In this document: positions 34,172 to 46,904 of the stretch, in pieces | Layout: every line of letters starts with the position of its first letter | How positions within the stretch are numbered: the first letter of the stretch is position 1 | Assembly: GCA_026260175.1 (NCBI GenBank) | Contig: JAKCWW010000050.1 | Location: 119,239-183,238 of the forward strand | Direction of reading: 5' to 3' | Length of the DNA: 64,000 bases | DNA from: Reticulitermes lucifugus | Lineage: Eukaryota; Arthropoda; Insecta; Blattodea; Rhinotermitidae | Program-made: the position numbers and the translations under genes | Notes under the pieces: model-generated | Told to the model about the DNA's origin: nothing | What the model saw: only the letters and a program-made list of their open reading frames with translations | The model's database searches: none

Positions 34172-34894
34172 AGCATAATAAACCCCAACGCCGTGGAACT
34201 CTCTTATCTCGCATTACACTTGTTTACTTCTGAAAGCAAAACTTGTGTATTTATTGTGGACATTTTGCAGAGGAGCCTTTTGGAATCGCGAGAGTTACGA
34301 GTACAAAGCGGCACTGCGGGGTCTAGGACTGGCATGGGAAAGGTGTGGGCTGAGCAACGCGGTCTGTAACCAACGAAGAAACCAGCACTCAGAACTAGGG
34401 CAAGGTAGGTAATATAATCATGTATTTATGTCTATTAATAAGACGCTGAAAGCTTTATAGAGGGATTACATGCTCATTGACGTGTTGATTTCTTGTCACT
34501 GGAATTAGCCGGCCTTGCCAAACCTGATTTTTTACTTTGAACATCTCGCCTGGATTATTCTAACAAAGCTTTCTTGTAGACCTATGCTTAGAAGGATTCA
34601 CAACACTCACACACCCATACACCCCATGCCCCCCAACACAAACACGCAAACACAGGTCTGTATACGTGTATGATGGCTTATACGGAATGCATGAAACACC
34701 TAGCCACTGTATCGGTCTACTGACAGAGCATCAGGAACTTGTATGGTTGTACAAAAAGACCGCGCAGGAGTTACACCCTTCTTTATATCATTTTTTTAAA
34801 TATTAATTTTTTCTTTGACATGTTTACATATAACTAGCTTATGCGTCTGAAAACCCTTGAATTAAAGTTACATATCTTCTCCTTCAACCTCAAG
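34172..34894. other. Stretch with no recognised gene
   Basis: A CACA-rich patch lies near 34605-34655. No frames of interest. Confidence 0.4.
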
Positions 34895-35057
34895 AATATA
34901 TTATACCTCACTGACAGTGCCCGCTTGATCGTGTTAATATATTATACCTCACTGACAGTGCCCGCTTGATCGTGTTAATATATTATACCTCACTGACAGT
35001 GTCCGCTTGATCGTGTTAATATATTATACCTCACTGACAGTGCCCGCTTGATCGTGT
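34895..35057. repeat. 41-bp tandem repeat, four copies
   Basis: Copies start at 34895, 34936, 34977 and 35018 and are nearly identical (one C-to-T change in copy 3). Each contains the palindrome CACTGACAGTG. The near identity points to a recent expansion. Confidence 0.92.
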
Positions 35058-35078
35058 CCCTGCACGGCGGGAGTCACG

Positions 35079-35510
35079 GCAGTTTATCGCATAGGAAGCC
35101 TGCATCTACCGGGATGTACAATTTTCTCTTACTCTGTTGTGTGCTGGTGATAGCGTAGTCGGTATACCGAGTCGTTATGGGATGGACGGTCCGGGGATCG
35201 AAATCCGGTGGGGGTGAAATTTTACGCACCCGTCCACACCGGCCCTGGCGCCCGCCAGGCCCCCTACACAATGGGTACCGGGCCATTCCCGCGGGTAAAA
35301 CGGCGGGGGCATGGCGTTGACCACACACCCCCATCTAGCGCCGAGGTTAAAGAAAGAGTAAAGCTATACCTCTACTTCACCTCCGTGCCTTCATAGCAGG
35401 TATAGGTTAAAGTGTACATCTACTCTGTTCAACTTGCTCTAGTTCATAGAAGAGTCCCGAAGCGATCTCAATTCCCCTTCGGACGCAGACTTCCTATGCG
35501 ATACAGCTCC
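35079..35510. repeat. Inverted repeat arms flanking a SINE-3
   Basis: TATCGCATAGGAAGCCTGCA and two more bases (35085-35106) match the complement of 35482-35503 in 20 of 22 positions. Weaker similarity extends outward (ACGGCAG against ACGGGAG). The arms enclose the SINE-3 at 35139-35420, so the SINE probably landed in an older foldback element. Confidence 0.75.
35139..35420 (+). mobile_element. SINE-3 copy with target-site duplication
   Basis: The head is GTGATAGCGTAGTCGGTATA with a B-box-like GGGATCGAAATCC (35194-35206). GC-rich blocks CCGGCCCTGGCGCCCGCC and ACGGCGGGGGCATGGCG follow, and the body ends near ACCTCCGTGCCTTCATAGC. Direct repeats TACTCTGTT lie at 35130-35138 and 35421-35429. Confidence 0.8.
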
Positions 35511-38500
35511 CGTAATTCAGGGTACGTTAGAATGGACAGCCTGTACAGGAGGTATGGCGTATATTTTTGACTTAATTCTTTCACACCAGACAATGTCTTT
35601 GAAAACAGACGATTTTATATGTTTAATATTATTCAATGAATGTGGCTTATTTTTTCTCTGATGTCAGTGTCATACGTCTCTCTTAATTTTAAGCAAAAGT
35701 GTGTTGCATTGCACGTGGACAATTTGGATAGTCGCGTGGGTCATAATTATATATGGACTAATAGTAGTCAATACAGTAATTATAAACGTACATGCCAACG
35801 CATATTTAGGATCTGACAATTCAGATGTTTTAGGGTGAACTGTAGGAGGCAGTTCAGCATGTAGTTTGTTACTTCTTATTGTTCCTATTACTGGCGACAA
35901 TCACTGGTGTGCGTGGTGTGAATGCATTTAAGCTGGAAACGGTGCTTATTGTGAAGCAGTAAAGAAACTCTTTATAACCTCAGTGAAGTGTGTGACAGCT
36001 GTAGCCAAATCTGTTACGTTAACAAATTAAAGTCAGACCGAAGCGGAACTCTAAATTTCAAACAGGCTCGAATATGGAAGTACTAAAATTTGACAACTAA
36101 GAAAACATAAAGGTGCTAATGAAGACAATTCGGATGCTGGCACTGCTTTTACATAGGCCTATTCATTGACTTTGTCATGTTAATAACATGCAGTACAACT
36201 GTACTAGAAAAGAGATAAAATTATTTTTCATGTGATTTGAACATTTCAGCACCAGAAATGCGATGAAGTCTTGATAAAAGTTCATTCTGTATTTGTCTAA
36301 ATTTGAATGAAATAATGCAAATCATGTTACGCTACAAATATCCAATCTGAATATCGTAATTATTGATTGGGTATGTCACCGAATATCTTAAGTAAACCTG
36401 CAGATAAATACAGGCGTACATTACGTTGATAAAGCTGCTTGTAATTGTGTTGTGTTAAAACCGTTCGGCGCCGTAATTCAGAAGTTTAAAACGTCTGAAC
36501 AACAAGTGTGTAGTTTCTGAAAGGTATATGCCAGCCCATGGAGAAGACAGGCACTGTATTTCAGTTCTACAAACCCCATTACATTTTATTTCGTTATTAG
36601 TCTTACCCTTAAAAAATCCAGATTTGCAAATAAATGGTAGAAAACATATATATTTCGTAATGAAACAAAAGTATTGAACAGTCATAGATTAAACCGCAAA
36701 AAGACATGTAGAACTTGACCTCTATATGTGAGAAGACTGTATTTTTATCATGAAAATTTTCAGGGTAAACAGTAGTCTGAGTAAAAACTCTGCCATACTC
36801 TAAAATCAATTCTAGTCTTGCTGTTTTTAATAAAAATTTTAATATTTATATAATTTCTGGCACATGAAATGACAACATACAATTATCCTTGAGAGAAAGA
36901 ACAGGCTTTGCAAGGTAACTATGAAAAATTATTGCTCTCTTCGGATAATTTACTTGAACAAATGAATAATTATGAACCACACTACTTTTGAGCGTACACT
37001 CTTGTTTAATTCATGTTTGTCCGGTTTAATATTATAATATAAAAATGTTAATACTCCATATTTCTTCTTTTACGCATCACAACTCTAGAAACAGTATTAC
37101 TCGGATATCATATTTTGCATGTGATTGATTTTTGCAATCACTGTTTTAATTCATAATCACATTTATACTCGGTAATGTCCGTATATGTTAACAGGGAGTC
37201 AGTGGGAGTAGATAATGGAAAGAGGAACAATTCTCTATAATAATAGTAACTGAACCATGAAGAGATTTAAAAGTCACGTGCAGACAGAATTTGGCTTGCC
37301 TTTCTTGCTCTAGCAGATAAAATAGGGACTGTCCTGTACGTACTTGCATATGCAGCACAAACAACATTCCGCAATTTGCTCTAGAATAATGTGGGCTACT
37401 CTATCATTATTAAATGGATGTATTAACATATATTATTTATAATAATGTTCTTTTATTAAGCAACGGGTACTTGCTGCTGGATTGTGTATATGGTGAATTA
37501 TATGATGTATGGAAGGGGGAATTTGGCAGCGTGACGTGTTATAACGTCTATGGGATTTAAAGAAGAAGAATTTTTATGAACTGAATTGAAATTATGTTAT
37601 TCTGTTTGTATAATTCATTACCGCGCCACATGGCTGTAACTAAGACTGCGCCTTTTGTAGGATGAAGGATACTCAAGGATGACGTTCTAAGCACTGCTGC
37701 TTCTTCTTTTACTATAAAAAGTGTTAAACATATGTTGGCTGTGGTCAATTAAGACATGAGGGGAGATGACTGTTCCTTCAAATGGAGGAAATGTATTAGC
37801 TAGAGGGCTGCAAGTGTACTTTCCAGTATAAAAACCGTTACTCTGTGCTTCTTTTGGAGGGAAACTTTAGTAGCAAATTTTTGTAACCTAGCTTAAAATG
37901 TTAGTTACTCACACTTTTGTTGCCAGAATTTTCGCATCCATTAGCATGGACCTAAAAACATTATTCATTTAAAGGCTATTGCCTGTTGACCTAATTTACT
38001 ACACGAGTATTTCATTCTGGCTTATTTGGGCGAAGAAACATTGTATTTAATAAAGTGTATTCCGTGCTTCATATCACATGAGTCTCTTTGGATGTTAAGA
38101 AAAATACAGCATATTTCATTACGAAAATTGTGAGAGACATTTTATGATATCAGCTTTAAATTCTATAGCTTAACAGATCAAATGTTTAGACAATATAGGA
38201 TAAACAGCTTCCCTTGGTTTTCCTTCTTTTGCTTCAACAGGAAAAATCATGATTTTAATATTTATCCTTTTACCCTTACATTTATTAATGCAATACTCAT
38301 CGATAAACAGTCGAAGACAGTTTTTATTTCTTATGCTACTTAGTGTTCCAACGTATGACCGCACGCACTGGTGATACAAAGCTAAATTTCCTGCGAGTTA
38401 GTGATTCAAAACTGATTATCTTTAAGGAGTTTTATGGTGGAAAATTCGTGTTTGTTGTGTGAATATCCGTATGTCTGATCCGATGAACAAATTGCTTAAA

Positions 38501-38621
38501 ATTCACCTACGATTAAAATATTTGTTTTGAAATCTTGCATATTTAATAAAAGTAAATACTGTCCTTATCTTAAAATTTTTGAGAATACTCATTATAAAAT
38601 ATTAGAGCCATCAAATAAAGA
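35511..38621. other. Long stretch with no recognised gene
   Basis: About 3.1 kb of AT-rich sequence without a copy of any repeat family seen here. Minus frames of 63-76 codons (35670, 36455, 36609, 37557 and 38170 starts) show no domains. Confidence 0.4.
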
Positions 38622-38825
38622 GGTTTTGATGGGTGTAGAATGGGAGGAAAGATGAATATAAACATACTTTTGGTCGGAAAACATGAAGCAAAATCACTTG
38701 AAAGGAGAGGTAGGCTATAGGATAATATTAATATGGATAGTAAAAGGGCGTGTGGTGTGGAATAGATTCACCTTTCTCAGGATAAGGACCAGTGGCAGAT
38801 TGTTGCGAACACAGTTGACATTTTA
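38622..38825 (+). pseudogene. LINE ORF C-terminal fragment
   Basis: One plus frame reads NILLVGKHEAKSLERRGR, a stop, DNINMDSKRACGVE, a stop, IHLSQDKDQWQIVANTV. This parallels the VLVGKPEG, DNIKMDL and INLAQDRDQW blocks of the copies at 60.4 and 17.9 kb. Both stops are in frame, so the copy is old but not shuffled. Confidence 0.72.
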
Positions 38826-40669
38826 TAAAAGGAGGAAACTTTCTAAATTACTTGTAACTGTGACACCTCTAACTTTGCAATATGACTTTTCTCCAAGGGG
38901 TTACGCTAAATAACTAATTAACCAAGTAAGTGACTAAGTAATTCAATTTAGTAAAGTTATACTGGATAAGTTTATTGTCGCTCAGCTACTCGAGAAATTC
39001 CCTGCTTATATGGAACACTCATTTGCATGGTCGTGGTCTCAAGACTGTTCCAGTATACTGACAAAAATGATTCATTCCACTTTGGGAAAGCTTGTTGTAT
39101 GCTGATCATTACAGCGCCTTTACAGCGAGAAAATATTCTGCTTGCCAGTTACATCACGAGTTTCAATACTTTTTCAACCCTCGCTTACATTACAATAGAG
39201 CATTTCTGAAACACGCGTAGTTGATACCCCTCGGTTTCTGAGTGAAATTTCACGCACTCCTCTTCAGGGAAGACTTAATTCTTTTTCTGTTATCATGAAG
39301 TAAGTGTTGTGGTGCATTTTAAAAGCAACGAAATGAAGACTTTTCATTTTCAAGAAACTACACGTATTTTCACGAACAGAAGCAAAATTCGTGGAAGTGG
39401 TTAAGAAGTTTTAGTATCTTTAGACTCCTATTTGGATGTGTACGAAATATATGTCACGTACTCTCTTGGGGTTCATGTACCACTAAACGTTACAGAACTG
39501 CAGGGCTAGCACATTACACTGTATTCCTGTCATCTTAAGCTGAGATTACTTCAGAGGCTGAAGCAGTGAATGGTGATCCCTGCCACAAATACCTAATCCC
39601 TCCCGAAACCCTGTAAAAGCAGAGCGTGTTGCAGCAAAGAGGTAGTAGCTCCAATTATGTAAATGCAGGTACATCGTTATTAACTTACTTATATTTGACT
39701 TCTTTATTTATCCACTGTCTGTCTGTAGGTATTACTCAATTCAATTTCGGACACCCCTTTTTTAGGAACTAACTACAAGGGTAAAATCCATTTGAAGGGG
39801 ATCCTACTGGGTAGATCTCTAATGTGATACATTTTAAACTCTGAGATCAGCGTGGGATGAGCAATAATATGAGTCTGACTCGACCCTAGTATGTATCATG
39901 GTTTTCTTACCGGATAAATTCTTCAATGAAAAGAAAAAAAAACATGGCGACCTCACAAAGAAGTTCATGTCGATGAACCATTTTTCCTTGACGATAAAGA
40001 CTCCACGTTTGTAGCCAAGCTTATAATACGTCATCAATAGGACATTAGGCCTATGAAGTTTATTTGATATAATCTTATAATTTGGTAAAAAGAACACTGC
40101 AAGATGGTTATGGTTAGTGAACTTAGGTCTGAGTATCCCGTTATGATGTGATATATAAATTATGGTAAAAGAATCCCTCAGGCTCAACTCAACGTCAAGA
40201 AAATTATTTCATGTCGAAGTGAACTTCATGTTTTGGTTTATGTTTCCATCATCAGCTGCTCGTTCTTTATAAAAATATTGGAAAAATTATGTTTACAGGA
40301 ATAACGTTCTATGATGCTGTGGACATAAAGCTAGAAGAAACCTCTTCGTTAAAAAAGTGAAATGTCAGGAATCGTGAGCTAGTAGTTGAAGTACCAGTCT
40401 TTGTACTGGTTTTACTTCAAATAAATAATACGGAAATAATGCCATGGCTTATTTCTTGTAGCACATGTCTGTAATAAACTTGTCCATGATGCTTGTTGAA
40501 GTAACAGATGAATGTTCTACATATAACTCCGGTGAACTTCATAAAAAATGTAAACGACATTCAGCTGTGGGCATAGCCTTATGCTATGTAGGATTCCTTA
40601 ATAATAACAGGCAGACAGGGTGGCAAGATGTAGGGGAAAAAGATTTTATATTTAGATAATCCCAAATAT
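38826..40669. other. Stretch with no recognised gene
   Basis: A 117-codon minus frame (39834-40187) contains a Phe run from a poly-A tract and no known domain. Confidence 0.35.
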
Positions 40670-40675
40670 TGTTGT

Positions 40676-40711
<36 letters not shown>

Positions 40712-40722
40712 TGCTGCAGCTG
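40670..40722. repeat. TTG/CTG trinucleotide tract
   Basis: GTT units pass into CTG units with one CTT interruption, ending in GCAGCTG. No open frame makes it a plausible coding Gln or Leu run. Confidence 0.85.
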
Positions 40723-40782
40723 TTATTTTTAAGTATCGTAAAGATAATTATTGATATGGAAGCAGCTATCGTGACACGGAAG

Positions 40783-41020
40783 AGCTTGCTGTAGCGATAG
40801 GCTGCAGTCTTGTATTCAAGAGGTGTCGGGTTCGAGTCTGGGACGAGACACCGGCCATCTTTATGGAGGTTTTTCGTTCTATCCTTCAGTTCCTAGCAAG
40901 TGCGGGCGAGTATATCGATTAGGTCACAAATGCTTTCTTTTAAATCCTTTCCAAGTCATTAGTAACCACATCGTTTGACGCTGTATAGTTATCGATGCTG
41001 AGAGTCTCGGTAAATATCCC
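40783..41020 (+). mobile_element. SINE-4 copy, best in window
   Basis: The head has GCTTGCTGTAGCGATAGGC and the B box GGTTCGAGTC (40829-40838). The body has GAGACACCGGCCATCTTTAT and the tail GTTTGACGCTGTATAGTTAT, which defines the family. Confidence 0.7.
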
Positions 41021-41589
41021 ACAAATACCTGATCAGTATATTATGAACATCTTACACCAGGAGTGTTTCAGAGGAAACGTCATACTGACCGATTTAAACA
41101 ACCGTCTCCTACTTCAGTCCCAATTGTTGGATACCTCCAATTTTAAATTTCCATCCCTTTCTACTTGGTAAATCACTGCAATTCTAAATAAATTGATTCT
41201 ATCACAGCTAAAACAACTTCATTGTTGTATATGTTACAAAGTTCGCCTTTTCTTAGAGGACACATGAAAATGCTAAAATAATTATTTTGTATATTCATTT
41301 TTTTGTTCATGAACTGTCCCGATTTCGTGATTAATTACATTTAAGTTGTTTGAAAACATATTGTTATTTTGAGAACGAAAACACTGACTAACATTACTGG
41401 TAAAATTCTGAAGTTTTTAAAATGAAAGTAAATGGTGAAAATCATTACAACTGCCGTATAAGAAGTTAAAGTTTATTTAAATTTTTTAAAATTAATTTTT
41501 TTGATTAACTCCGTCTACACAGTAGCGGTGGTAGAATAATTCGCGAAGTCTGAATTTGAAAGATCTGGAAGGAGTCTGTGTGGCTAAAT
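41021..41589. other. Stretch with no recognised gene
   Basis: Very AT-rich near 41450-41510. No frame or repeat recognised. Confidence 0.4.
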
Positions 41590-41740
41590 TGATGCATTAT
41601 CCTGGTAACTGCCTGAAGGAACTGAAGAAAACCACAAAAATATTTAGTTACTGTAGCTTGTGTCCCAGCCACAATTCGAACCTGGTGCTTGCAAACACAA
41701 GTCTAAGAGACGTGGTGCTACATCATCCTTCTCGGTTTGG
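41590..41740 (-). mobile_element. Possible SINE remnant
   Basis: The minus strand has GATGTAGCACCACGTCTC, then GCACCAGGTTCGAATTGTGG (B-box-like), then TGTGGTTTTCTTCAGTTCC. The box spacing fits a tRNA-derived head; the family is not clear. Confidence 0.4.
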
Positions 41741-42471
41741 AATCAATTACACAGTATTTTACATAAGTTCTTTACTTTCATAGCTGTGTCTAGACTAATA
41801 CTACATTCATTTTTTATTTACTGACTTTAGAATGTGGTTTATTTTGTAATCTTAGTTAGTATATGCTATAGAACTTTTTCTCGTGGTTGTTGTCTGAACC
41901 GGCATTCTTGTTCGCAGTATTTATCCTATTGTTATCTAGTAAAAGGAAGGGAATGTTCTAAATGTGTAGGCCTATAGTTGGGCAACATATTCCGCAACAC
42001 CGTTGTTCCTACATCACAGACTGGCCCTATTCAACACAGTGGCTTTCAGGCTCTATAATACAGCGAGAGTGTTGTAGCAGTAATGAAGAAATTGAAAAGC
42101 TAACACACCAGCCTAGTGGCTGTTACGTCGCCTTCATTCTTCTCGAATTGAAAGGAGTTACTATGCTTACTTCTGCACTGCAGCAAACTTAATTCAAAGG
42201 ATACGCCCCGTAAGGATACAAGTACACATTTCATCAAGAAGAAGTAAGTAGGGTATAAATGTGATAATAAGTACCCTGCATTACAGTGTCATTTTCTTCT
42301 ATTAAAAGAGTGGGTTTTTATTGGTGGTGAGATACATAATCTGACAAGAATTCTGACGTCAGCGTAATAACCCATTTTAAATTCCGTCCTTGCTGTCCTC
42401 TTCTTCAATAAATCTACAGAGCATCTTGGTAATGAGACCCCGAAATAGATATCAAATGGCGTGGCAGGTTT
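41741..42471. other. Stretch with no recognised gene
   Basis: A 76-codon plus frame (41962-42192) has no domain. It leads directly into the 58-bp array. Confidence 0.4.
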
Positions 42472-43398
42472 GCTTCAACATGTTTCTTCAGAATATCCAG
42501 CTAGTACCTTAAATACTCTGCCACCGCTTGCTTCAACACGTCTCTTCAGAATATCCAGCTAGTAACTTAAATTCTCTGCCACTGTTTGCTTCAACACGTC
42601 TCTTCAGAATATCCAGCTAGTAACTTAAATTCTCTGCCACTGCTTGCTTTAACACGTTTCTTCAGAATATCCAGCTGGTACCTCAAATACTCTGCCACCG
42701 CTTGCTTCAACACGTCTCTTCAGAATATCCAGCTAGTAAATTAAATTCTCTGCCACTGTTTGCTNNNNNNNNNNNNNNNNNNNNNNNNNNNNNNNNNNNN
42801 NNNNNNNNNNNNNNNNNNNNNNNNNNNNNNNNNNNNNNNNNNNNNNNNNNNNNNNNNNNNNNNNNNNNNNNNNNNNNNNNNNNNNNNNNNNNNNNNNNNN
42901 NNNNNNNNNNNNNNNNNNNNNNNNNNNNNNNNNNNNNNNNNNNNNNNNNNNNNNNNNNNNNNNNNNNNNNNNNNNNNNNNNNNNNNNNNNNNNNNNNNNN
43001 NNNNNNNNNNNNNNNNNNNNNNNNNNNNNNNNNNNNNNNNNNNNNNNNNNNNNNNNNNNNNNNNNNNNNNNNNNNNNNNNNNNNNNNNNNNNNNNNNNNN
43101 NNNNNNNNNNNNNNNNNNNNNNNNNNNNNNNNNNNNNNNNNNNNNNNNNNNNNNNNNNNNNNNNNNNNNNNNNNNNNNNNNNNNNNNNNNNNNNNNNNNN
43201 NNNNNNNNNNNNNNNNNNNNNNNNNNNNNNNNNNNNNNNNNNNNNNNNNNNNNNNNNNNNNNNNNNNNCTCTGCCACTGTTTGCTTCAACACGTTTCTTC
43301 AGAATATCCAGCTAGTACCTTAAATACTCTGCCACCGCTTGATTCCACATGTTTCTTTGGTCTATCCAACTAGTATTTTAAATACTCTGCAATTGCTT
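42472..43398. repeat. 58-bp tandem array spanning the assembly gap
   Basis: Units start at 42472, 42530, 42588, 42646 and 42704, and after the gap at 43283 and 43341. Each carries CTTCAGAATATCCAGCTAGT. Two unit types differ at the end: AAATACTCTGCCACCGCTT and AAATTCTCTGCCACTGTTT. The last unit is diverged, and a ragged partial copy continues to about 43440. From 42762 to 43283 is 521 bases, one short of nine units, so the array very likely fills the gap. Confidence 0.93.
42765..43268. other. Assembly gap, 504 N
   Basis: Undetermined bases inside the 58-bp array. Open frames called across it are artefacts. Confidence 0.99.
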
Positions 43399-43440
43399 GC
43401 TTCTACGTTTTTCCATTTCATCCGACTGCTCTGCGCTACG

Positions 43441-44939
43441 TTGCCTGGGAAGATTTATTATGTAATTAAAAATCCATAATCAATTAGCAGAAAATGGAAA
43501 CAAAAATAAGATGACAATGTTCGAAGAAAATTTTGATATTGTCATTTCCTTCAAATCAGAAAATTAATAATGATTATTCCTCTATACCTTTGTTCTAGAA
43601 CGTTTTGAATGGACGCAATAAAGTGAAGGTGAAGCTGTTGTTATTGTAGGGGTGTCTGAAATAGACGAAACCTTTCCCTTCCGTCATTCTGGCTTTTAAA
43701 TTTCCGGCAGGGATCAATAAAAGAATTATTTTATTTATGCTGCGGCGTGAGTTTTTCTGCATGGGGATGTTTTCTGTGACTTCTTCATTTTCTCTAACGA
43801 TATATTTATGTTTGTAAAACTTTACATTTTTAAAAGCCGAATTGTTATAAAAATTCTTCTAAGAAGAAACCTTATTCTGGCTGCAATCAAAATAACTTGT
43901 AAAACCGAGTTTGACTTAACTTTTTGTTGTGTGTCTTTTTGTCGACATTACCATTCATTCCTCTGGGACTGTTGTAAGGAACGTGGCTGGTCTACATTTT
44001 TTATATAAAATCTAAGTATGATTTAATTGTGTACCCGAAAGAATTTATTCCGTTTCCTACCTGCCTTCTTGGGAATGTAACATTTAAAGTACTCGAGGCG
44101 GTGGGAAGCCATGAAAGGATATAATGATGTATATTCGTCTTTCTTTATATGAATTGTATAGATTGTTTTAAATGTTTTAATGAATGACATTCCTGTCGAA
44201 GTGCACAGTCGTCTTCCACACGTTGCAGCTAGGTCAGATGGGAACCGAAATCTGTACTCAGCCTGTACCCTTTACATCTGACACTTGTACAGTCTGGTGA
44301 AGGGAAAGGCTATGCCCAAAACTTTCACTTCATTTTAAAGCCTACGGTATCTTATGGGCTATTTGTCGGTCAAGAGCTTTTTGATTTTTGGTTTTGTAAT
44401 TTGTTGATAACTGTCGCTTTAAACGTGTACCAACATTCCTTTAAACGTGAAACACATTTAACTGCCCGTGAGATTAAGTTTACTCTGTCAGTACCCCGGA
44501 GGCCATTCGAGCCCGAGTCTGAGCTGAGTAATTGGGTGTAAAGCTTGGGTCCTTCTGTAATTACTAAGAAGAGACAAAAAAATGGAGCAACACACCGCTT
44601 GCTATTAGCCATCACCAAGGTTGTACTGTGATTTCATCCGTACATAAAGAGGCCTGTATACTTCTTCAATTATTTCTTCCTCTGAAATGGTTAGTAACAA
44701 AATATATTTATTTAACAATTTAAAGAAGTGTTGGTTCTGCTAGAGATCGTGGAATAAGAAAATAAAACTTGTAAAACACTGCAAAAAATGTTAATATCAC
44801 TGTAAATACCGTGAGAGCTTTGCTCGGAAATTGGCTGCTTTTGACTATCTCTTGCCTGTTAGTTTGTGGTCATTTCGTACTCCAAGTCATGTTCAGCTGT
44901 GCTGTGTCTGTGTCCGTTTCGTGTTGTTACACAGCCGCC
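43441..44939. other. Stretch with no recognised gene
   Basis: A 66-codon plus frame (43808-44008) and an 82-codon minus frame (44370-44618) have no domain. CTGGTGAAGGGAAAGGC near 44294 faintly recalls the FB core. Confidence 0.35.
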
Positions 44940-45071
44940 CCACCGGTGGCGACAGAAAGGCTCCCCGATATCAACATTTTCTGACCGTACACGTTTTCAT
45001 AGATGGGGGGTTCTGGGGATATTAAAATAATTTAGGGGTTTCTCAATGGAAGAAAGGTTGAACAACACTGG
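44940..45071. mobile_element. Possible hAT transposon 3' end
   Basis: GGCGACAGAAAGGCTCCCC, GATGGGGGGTTCTGGGG and the final GGTTTCTCAATGGAAGAAAG followed by GTTGAACAACACTG resemble the 3' ends of Charlie-like hAT elements, which finish GGTTGAGAACCACTG. The other terminus was not found. Confidence 0.35.
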
Positions 45072-46904
45072 CTTAAAGCCTAGTGGTTACATTATGTTCC
45101 ATCAGATTTCACGCTCGAAATTCTGCATTTTATTCACAGAGTGTATTTACATGTTCTGTGTAATGTCGTTTAGATTAGTATCTGGTTTCAAACGTTTCTT
45201 GATCCTCCTCTTCTTCTATAGCAAAGATTTGGTCAAAGTCTCATTCCAAACCTAATCGAACTACTCCTTTTATCTCTTTCTTGATCAGCCCAAGTTGTCT
45301 TCCTATGGGCTTGTATTATTACACATTCGACAATATGTTTTGCCTTATTTATTGGCCTTCACAGGCCGAAAGGTGTTTTCTACTGAATTGCTTATACAAC
45401 AATCCATTTTTTGTTTTTACTGTGAAAAGCCTTTCTTGGTACAAATCACATTAATGGAAAGCACAACGGGGTATCCTACTCCACAGTTACGTCATAATGT
45501 GCTTAACATGGCAAAATTTTAGGGATCTGCTTTGCTACATATTCCTTCCAATTGCTTTGGTTCTAACCCGTCTTGTCACACTTTTATGTGTCTAGCAGTT
45601 TTCATGTACTTTCACTTTTTATTTTGCCTCTCATGTAACTACTAACTCTGATATAAGGAGCCGCATTTCAGAAGCTCCATGCCCATATACCACAGAGGAT
45701 ATGTAATTCTAGTAAGTCGTTAAATCATACACCTAAAGAAAATTTGTATCGATATTGCAGGTCGCAGAACCTTCAGGATACCGATGTTTTGAGTCCTAAA
45801 TTCATCTAAACAATATTTAATCCATCATTTCTACCTCATGGAAAACGTCGCTTCTCCATTGCAAGGGCAAACCTTTAAAAGCTCTTGAGGGAAGCAATTT
45901 ATATTTAATAAAGCATTGAAGAAATCGCATAAAAACAATTTGTAGGCAGAATGTAAAATTCTTAAATGTTAAATAAGGTGGCATATCTAGGAACCAATAT
46001 GCCTTAAAGGCTTAAGAATCTGGCAGGATGCTAGCTGATCCACATATTCGACTGCGGGGATAAGTTTCTTCTAAGAAATACATATAGGGAAGATGACATA
46101 TAGTTTTCAACTTAACATAAATGTTCAGCCCAGCTGTAGCTGCGATTTCGTTTGGAGACGCGTACTCTTTTTTGAAGGTGTAAGGAAAATATTTTGTAAA
46201 TAAGACATGAGGCCAGAAGTGGAAGAATTCAAGAGGGAAGGAGTTTGACTTCCCTGAAGCTCAGCAATGATTTCGGTAGATGGATATCAAAGTGGAAACA
46301 CAGTTTCTTAAGGAAATTGAAACATAGAGAGATTGAATTCGTAAAATGGAAGACAATATACAAAGTAAATAAGTACATTCCTAGACTTGAATAACGTAGA
46401 GGCCTGCTTGGCAAAAGGTGGAATTGCATTGGGAAGCAATGCACTGAAAGAACAACATAAAAATTCGTAGAACATTTACAATTTTTATTTTGAACTACAA
46501 CATATTTTTGTTTGTTTCAAACAGTTGTTGTGAAAAAAGAGCATTTTTAATAATAAACTTATATCAACTTACGGAAATTTTTATTTGTACTAAATGTCTC
46601 GCATATTTTCCTAAAATATTGTTTTTCTTCTTCTCCTGAAAAATGTAAGGGATGTAAGCAGGCACTTATAACATGAAACAAGAACATTATCTATAACGTA
46701 AGTACTAATTTATCTGAGCATTTTAGCGATTGTGTTTGGTATTCGAAGTTAAGACTTACAAATTACAAAAACATTGGTTTGAAGATAAAAGAGAAGCCCT
46801 TCTGGTTCCTGTGAGATATAAGGTTCTCACAGCCGTGTTACTGAAGTTTCAGGTTTTCTGAAGCGTGACTTCGTTTCGTTGGGCCTGTAGTGTCCGAAGT
46901 GTCC
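45072..46904. other. Stretch with no recognised gene
   Basis: Plus frames of 69 and 75 codons (45046-45255, 45295-45522) show no domain. 45851-45866 is the inverted partner of the 16-mer at 31234. Confidence 0.35.

Noticed and set aside
34895-35057. CRISPR array
   Set aside because: Head-to-tail 41-bp units without variable spacers, in a eukaryotic context.
40670-40722. Coding polyglutamine or polyleucine tract
   Set aside because: No supporting open frame on either strand; ordinary trinucleotide microsatellite.
42702-43373. Open frames of 183-223 codons across the N gap
   Set aside because: They exist only because undetermined bases contain no stops.
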